A stretch of 64,000 bases of DNA, taken from positions 69,465,320-69,529,319 of the forward strand of contig CM051032.1 of assembly GCA_027627225.1 (NCBI GenBank), read 5' to 3'. Made by a program: the position numbers and the translations under genes. Below the pieces are notes generated by a model. That model was not told where the DNA came from. It made no database searches and worked only from the letters and a program-made list of their open reading frames with translations. How positions within the stretch are numbered: position 1 is the stretch's first letter; each line of letters begins with the position of its first letter. Shown in pieces: positions 30,601 to 38,900 of the stretch. This DNA is from Congeria kusceri (Eukaryota > Mollusca > Bivalvia > Myida > Dreissenidae).

Positions 30601-33600
30601 TAATTAAATTCTTGAGATAGCACATGAAATTACACATGCCTTTGAGTAACAGCTTTTGTTGTCAGTATATATATATATTGCATCTCAGCATTGTATTTGA
30701 TATTTTTCATTTGTTGTCTGTTTTGTCTGTGTGTAGTTTACTGAAAACATATAACGCATGCTTATACAGTGTATTGGTTCATATTCTATTAATTATGTAT
30801 GCTACATTGACATTTGATTGACAAAATATGCTTCTAATTCATTTTGTGTCTCCGAGACCGGTATATTGCTATCACATACAGCTTGGTTACTGTACATTGT
30901 CTCCGAGAGCGGTATATTGCTATCACATGCAGCTTGGTTACTGTACATTGTCTCCGAGAGCGGTATATTGCTATCACATACAGCTTGGTTACTGTACATT
31001 GTCTCCGAGAGCGGTATATTGCTATCACATACAGCTTGGTTACTGTACATTGTCTCCGAGAGCGGTATATTGCTATCACATACAGCTTGGTTACTGTACA
31101 TTGTCAATAGTGAAATTTCCACGTCTGAGATTTCATTATGTTGTATTGACATAAAACCATGGTGATAGAAGCTCACACATGATTGACTATCAATTCTGTG
31201 GGAGAGTGCTTTGTCCAGTTCCTATGAACCACATAGCAAATTCTTACTTACCGTATGTTTATGTGTATGTCCCTATTATTTATGAATGTCAAAGTGATTA
31301 GTGGCCTATTTATTTAAGCTAAATTGTGTCAAAAGCCAGTCTATTTCCTGGGGAGAACCAGTAGTTGCTGGGCTTTTTTAGAAATATAAGTTGAAGTTTA
31401 GATAAGTTTAGTTTTGATCTTTATTCTCAGTAATAATTTAATATTCTTAGTATCAAACATTTGTTAAAACATTGTTTAAAGAAGTGGTTTAAAAGCTTTG
31501 TAAGTGTGGACATTTATGAACTGATATTGTAATTGCATGCCCCCATTTTAAATTGTATATTTTAAAATCAAACATGAAACAAAATTTCTGTTTTTCTAGT
31601 GGTACTTCACAATGCCGTACCATTCATTGGCTTTGGATTCCTGGACAACTTTCTGATGATAGTCGCCGTAAGTTTTTTTATTAGGAATGTGTGAATGGAT
31701 AGCTAAACATTCTACATACAGTTGTAGTAATGGAAGCACCATGTCCTTTGCTTAAGGCTTAAAACTTCTGTCTAAGAAAGCGTGTGGACTAATTAAGTCT
31801 GAGCAGAGACTTTAGTATCAACAGGATGCTGTCTGTACCAGCTTTGTATACACGCAGATCCATCGAATAGATATTGCAACTGGTCTGTCCTTGAACGTTA
31901 CAATGACTTATGGAACTTCTAGAAGCATTCTAGCCATACTGATGATTTTAAAGAGGGACTTTACAATTTTGTATGAAAATCCTGATATCCTAATATAAAC
32001 CATCCATTTATTCTATGGAAGTCAGTGTATTTTTTTAAATAAAAATTAGAATAAGTGTTGAAAATAGTTTATGTTCAGAAATGTATTAGAGAGAGAAATT
32101 TAAAACTAAAATATTTTTACTGTGCAGCAAACAATTATAGCATGTGTATATACAGCGTCTCAACGAGTAAGACCGATTGGTGGCGCCTGCTGTATGATAA
32201 ATGGGTCTGTATCGACAAAAAAACAACAACATATATGAGGCGCGTCGTGGGAAAACCGGACTTAATGCATGTACGTAAAGTGTCAGCACAGGCTGATCCA
32301 GGACGGCACTTTCCGCCTACCGTGGATTTATGTTTATAAGAGACTTCCTTGAAACAGAAGATACCATGAAAGCGGAAAGTGCCATCCCGGATTAGCCTGT
32401 GCGGACACTTGGCAATTCTAGAGCTAATCCGTGACGGCATTTGCATCAGGCCCGGTTTCCCACGACGCGCCTCATATGTATTATTTCGATAATAGTCTTT
32501 GCTGACATGTTTTTATGATAGATAGACGTTGTTTTATCTCAACTTTTCGAAGAAAAATTTCAACTTATTGTAGTGGCTCTGTTGTCTGCGTCAGTCGCAT
32601 TAGTTAAGTTTTTTAGTTAAGTTTTTTAGTTAATTTTTTTGTCAAGAGTCCATTTCTCAAAAACTATCAAAGGTATCCATTTGAAACTTTCAATACGTGT
32701 TCACTTTCAAAAGGGAACAAGGCAGGTAACCCTGTGATTTGTATTTCCAGAGTTATCTGCCCTTGTTTGGACTTACAATTTAGAATATGTTGACATTTTT
32801 TTTTTAAATATAATATTTCTCAATAACTATCAAAGGCGTTGAATTGAAACTCAAGATACTTGTTTATGGCGCAGACCGCATTCTGCAGACATGAGGAGGT
32901 AACTCTTTCAAGGATTTTGTTGGAGTTATTACCCTTTTTTTTCAACATAATTTTCGCTTTTGGTCAAATTTCTTAATACCTGTATGAGGTATTGACTTAA
33001 AACTAAAAGTACTTGATCACAGTGATGAATTAATTCTGTATACAAGATGAGGTAACTTCGTTTGAGTAATTGCCATTTTTTGAACCATTGATTTAGGTCA
33101 AATTTCACAGTAACTATAAGAGGTATGGACTTGAAACTCTAAATACTTGATCACAGTTAATCAAGGATTTTGGCGGAGTTATTGCCCTTTTGCAACTTAT
33201 ATTTTAGCTTTAGGTCAAATTTCTCCATATCTATGAGAGGTATTTACTTGAAATTTAACTCACTTCATCAAAGTGATGAACACATTCTATTAACAAAATG
33301 CCAAACTACTATCAAATATGAGAAAGTCAAGCATCCAGCACCCGTAAGTGGTGCTTTTGTTTTATTAGTGGTTAATGAAAGAGACCAGAAATAAATCTTA
33401 TCAAAATCAGACGGTCCCTCTTTAACTTTCACATAATGTTTTATTTTAAGGAGCCTATTGTTCACTGTTTAACTTCCAGCTATTGCTATTTTTGTCACAT
33501 TATATTCTGCATATACATGTACATTATTTTACTGCATGTTTGGCTTTAAAATTATTTGAAATGTCATCATTAAGATCATTTTGTCTTATGTACATTAGTA

Positions 33601-35941
33601 TTCATTACTGGGCAAATGTTTTTTCCAACAGCCTCCAAGTAATTACCGTATGTAATCAAGACCTCGCTTGGGATTGCGTATAGGGTGGGTCGGGGCAAGT
33701 GGGGGTTTCGGCTCCATAGCTTGAAAACACATTGAGATATTTTCATGAAACTTCATATATGGCGCGTCGTGAGAAAACCGGTCTTAATGCGTGTGCGTAA
33801 AGTGTCGTCCCGGATTAACCTGTGTAGTCCGCACAGGCTAATCCAGGACGGCACTTTCCGCTTTTATGGTATTTTCTGCTTCAAGGAAGTGTCTTCTAAC
33901 CATAAATCCACTTAAGGCGGAAAGTGCCGTCCTGGATGAGCCTGTGCGGACTGCACAGGCTCATCCGGGATGACACTTTACGCACATGCATTAAGTCCGG
34001 TTTTCCCATGTAGATACCTCATGTCTAGACCTTGCTTGGGATTGTGTATGGGGTTGGTGGGGTCAAGGTCACGGTTACTTAAAATAGAAATATAGTTTTT
34101 GCTCAATAACTCGAGAATGAATTGAGATATTGTGTGTTATGAAACCACATATATAAATATATATTTTTGTGCTGACTTTAATGCATTTCATTCGAAAAAT
34201 TTGGTTTTCATGGAATTTCCACATTTTTTGTCTATCTGTATAGCAGATGTAGACTTCTGAAATATTACAGTATTCTTTATATTGCTATTAGCAATGGTCA
34301 GAAATATACTTACTTATTACACATTTCAAACACTTCTTTTATTCCATCAGTACTTGTGTTTTGCCATTAACATTGTATTCCATGAATAATTTATACTTTC
34401 TTTCACTCAAAGGCATTTTCTGGCATTGATTTTCTACTAACCATGAGATGTTGCTTCTTTCCTGCTCTAATCTGACTTTTGTGACACTGAGATGTAGTTC
34501 AAAGTTCCTATTAAGCCGTCGGTGTGATGCTTAATTGCCAAAATGTGTTGTCCAAATGAAATTTCGTCGTTCTGCATTGGATTGATTGTTAGCTACATGT
34601 ACATGTATGTGATTAGAATGGATTAAGATAAAGCAGTAAATGGAATTGTATCTTTCACTGAGATATTATTTAGAAATTTGATGTTAATGATTAGTTGCTG
34701 CTTGCCATTATGTGATAATCACCCAGAGATAATGGCCTTAATTTTGGAGACTGTAGACATATTTTTCTTTGAGTTAATAAACTGCACTATATCTTCGTAA
34801 GTGACACTTTTGTTGTGTAAGCCTGAATCCCGTCTAAATCTAACAGATGATTTGATAGCCATTGGAGCAGTCTCTCCGAAGCCATCTTCAAAGCTACTGA
34901 TTGCTGATGACCTATACATTTGGCACCTCATTCACCAATTGAGGCGCGTTGTGGGAAAACCGGACTGAATGCATGTGCATGAAGTGTCGTCCCGTATTAG
35001 CCTGTGCAGTCCGCACAGGCTAATCCGGGATGGCACTTTCCGCCTACAGTGGATTTATGTTTCGAAGGGTCTTCCTTGAAACAGAAAATACCATAAAAGC
35101 GGAAAGTGCCGTCCTTGATTATCTTGTGCGGATTGCACAGGCTAATCCGGGATGACACTTCACGCACATGCATTAAGACCGATTTTCCAACGACATGCCT
35201 CAATTATGCATAGTGGCAGCTGCAGAAATCACATGATACGGGAAAAATCCTCAAAATAACCTTGAAGAGCCATCAATTTTGTTACTATAAAATTATATAG
35301 TAACAATTGATTAATGTACTTTTAAGACCACAGACCTTAAATATACCATACAATCACTACACCAGTGAAGTATATAAATGTAAGAGCTGTATTGTCAAAA
35401 CCATAAATCATAAATAATAATAGTTATTTTTAAATTATTTTTAGGGTGACTACATAGAAACACATTTTGGTGCCATGTTTTCCATCTCGACAATGGCAGG
35501 TTCGTATTATATCTCTTTATCTTTAACAAAGACAAATAGATTGTAGGGCTTCCCTAAGCGGATGATTCTAGAAGCCTTTTTCACCCAGTAAGATGAATAA
35601 ATTCCAGTATTACATTATATAAGTGCCTCATCAGGTTTTGCCCCGTCTTATAACATTCAATTATAATAAATTAAATGTTAAACACTGTTATGTGAAATTA
35701 TGCACCTATCAATATTTTCACCCAGAGGGGGAGCGGCGGCCTGACCCAAAGGAATTTGACAAATTTTATTGTTTGGGGTCTAATTCCTCACCCCAGAGTC
35801 AAGCATATCGGTCTAAATCCCATCAGTGGGAAATGCTATATGTCTTATCAAATGGCCCAGTATCTAAAATCCGACCAAAGTCGATTACCCCAAGACCCGG
35901 AATCATTTGGAATCGCTTTTAGTCTAAAGTCCCGTATATGC

Positions 35942-35980
<39 letters not shown>

Positions 35981-38900
35981 GGGAAAACATTGAAAGTTGC
36001 ATTAGAACAAGACATCAAACATAGGATAAACTGTTTTAATTGCAGTAAAGAATTTGTAATTTTAAATTTGTGCAAATTTATTACCGGTAGTGCAATAGAC
36101 ACCTGCATATATAATTGCGTCAGTAAAATGGATTTATCCACAAAACTGTATACTTGTATGCATTTACAAAATCTTCACACACAAAATGGAACCGTGTCCA
36201 TGCATGCATGAACACAGTTTTAAATACAGTAAAAACGATCAAAGACACAATCAGTTTTATTCTAATTTCATATAATAGAAGGTTAAATAATAATAATAAT
36301 AACTATAATAAAGATAATAATAACTATTGTGCTGCCTGAAAAGGCGACATATAGGGGTTACTATGGCGGCGGCCTCTTTAGTTTGGGCAGACAATAACAA
36401 TCATTATGAAACTTTAGGGAAGTGTTAGTAGGCATAAATGAAGGTTAATTTCTGTTTAAGGCATAATTGCTCTTATTGTTCTTGAATTATGCCCCATCAG
36501 GAGACACATGTGACTCACGGAGTTCTAGTCATTTTTTAATTTATCTGTATTCTTACAAAATATAATATGTATAACAGTGTTCATACATTCAAAATGGATG
36601 TGAACCACACTTTTGTCAAGATGTTGAGTTAAATATTAAAGGAAAACTATAAATGGAAAAAATTGTATATTCATTTCACATTGGAACAGTGATACATTTA
36701 CCAGTAAATTACAACTGCACGGCAAGACTTTATTTAAATTTTATAATATTTTTCTCTGTCATTATGTAAAAAATACCTTACCAGTAAATGATATTGTCCT
36801 AACTGTCTTACTTTAGATTTCTTACTTTAGATAATCTTATGTGGATCTTAGTTAATTGTTACACTAAACAACTACTGGTATTTTCTTTTCAATAAGCCCT
36901 TGGAATGGTAGAGGTTGCATTGGCCCAAATATTAAACAGTTATCATTTTCTGGACTTCAGCTGCTGCCTTGGGAAACTGGATTTCTGATCTTGCCGGCAT
37001 ACAGTAAGATGTTTATCATTATTTCTTGCATATTTAGGCAATAACAGACTATTATGTCAAGTAGGAATAAGACATCAAACAAAGATTTAGGTGTTTTATT
37101 ATACCACTGTTTAATATGCAGTTTACTATTTGTAAATAGCTCACCAAAGCACGAAGTGCTCGGTGAGCTATTGGTATAGGGGACCTCTCCGGCGGCGTCC
37201 GTATGCAGTCAACAATTTAGCCCATTATCACGATAAAGACTACATTTTTTATTCAATCTTGACCAAACTTGCACAGTTTGTGTATAACCATAAAATCTTG
37301 GACGGGTTCAATAATGGGCCCGATCGGACATAGAATACCAGAGTTGTCGCTTTTTTGGCCCCAAATACATCTATTCCTGAATAACTCACCTGGTTAAGGG
37401 AGGTAAATGAAGTATCAGTAAGATAATTGCAATAAATGTGTTATTTGCCTTTGTAGCTCAGTCACAGATATAACTCAGATAGTGGAGTCAGCTTATCAGT
37501 AAAATCAATTCATCACTCTGAGTCAACATGATACTTCTATTATAGCTGTCTTGGCACCCAGTCAGGAAAAAGATGTAAACAACAATCAATAGCTAGAATT
37601 CATGTTATAAACAAGCAAACAGAATATAGGATTTAGATCATGTGATCTAGTGCCTGAAAGGGTTAATTGTTTTCTTTAGTTTTTGGACTGTTTAGTTAGT
37701 ATTTTATTCCGTATAATTTAATCATGTAACTTTTGGCACTGTGCTACTTGCTAGTATCTGCTTGTATGGTATATATAAGTAAGGGCTTGTAGTTTGGGGA
37801 CTCTTTTTATAGTTCAACAGAATAAAAGTGACTTCCCGTGCATCGCTTTCATTACATTTCATCTCACCTGAGCACTTCATGCTCGATGAGCTATTGGTAT
37901 AGGGGGACTGTCCAGCGTCGTGCGTAGTGCATCGGAACAATTGGGCATGTGGACATGATACGAACTTCACTTTCATTCAATCTTTACCAAACTTGCACAG
38001 TTTGTGTATGACCATAAAATCTCGGATAGATAATGAGCCAAATCAGACCATGAACACCATAGTTATTGCCCCTTTTTCATGATAAAATCTGCAAACTGGA
38101 CTTTGTGCAACATACAAACTTCATTTTTCCTCTGATTTGACCAAACTTGCACAGCATGTACATGAACTGAATATTTCAAAATAATCAATAAAATGGCTTA
38201 GATTGGGCTACAAACACCAGAGTTACTGCCCCTTGTTTGTGTGAAAAAATGGACAATGTGGAATATAGAGACTTCATTGATTGCCTAATCTTGACCAACT
38301 TGCACTGTTTGTGTTTGACCATAAGGTCTCAGTCAATTCCCAATATGGAACAGATCAGACAAGAAAGATCAGAATTATGACCCCTTGTTTGTGAAAAAAA
38401 ATCCATAATTTGTCAAAACTTGGATTTCAGTCTCCATAGTGAATTAACTTTGCAATGATGGGCCAGATAGAACCAGGAACACGGGAGTTATTTCCCCTTC
38501 TTTGTGAGAAACTTTGCAAAAAATGGACTTTGTGTGACATAGAAACGTCATTTTTCATCTAATCTTGATAATTCTTGCACAGCTTGTGTATGACCATAAG
38601 ATCTCATAATAAACCAAGGCTTTGCGCTGATTAGGCAGCTTGTGTATGACCATAAGATCTCATAATAAATCAAGGTTTTGCGCTGATTAGGCAGCTTGTG
38701 TATGACCATAAGATCTCATAATAAACCAAGGTTTTGCGCTGATTAGAGTATAAACAAGTTATTTGCCCATTTGTTTGTGAAAAATAAGCAAAAAATGGAC
38801 TGTTCAGGATAGAGACTTCATTTTTCATTTGGGATGGGAGCAGATAGTATTTCAGCAACCGGTTAATTAGTTTTGGTATTTGAGCTGTTAACCAGTGAGC

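Noticed and set aside
30802..31176. Five overlapping frames on both strands with 17-residue repeats
   Set aside because: Direct consequence of the 51-bp tandem repeat in a TMEM65 intron.
35756..36211. 151-codon frame with a poly-Pro stretch
   Set aside because: It reads through the C run of a MITE and lies in a TMEM65 intron.
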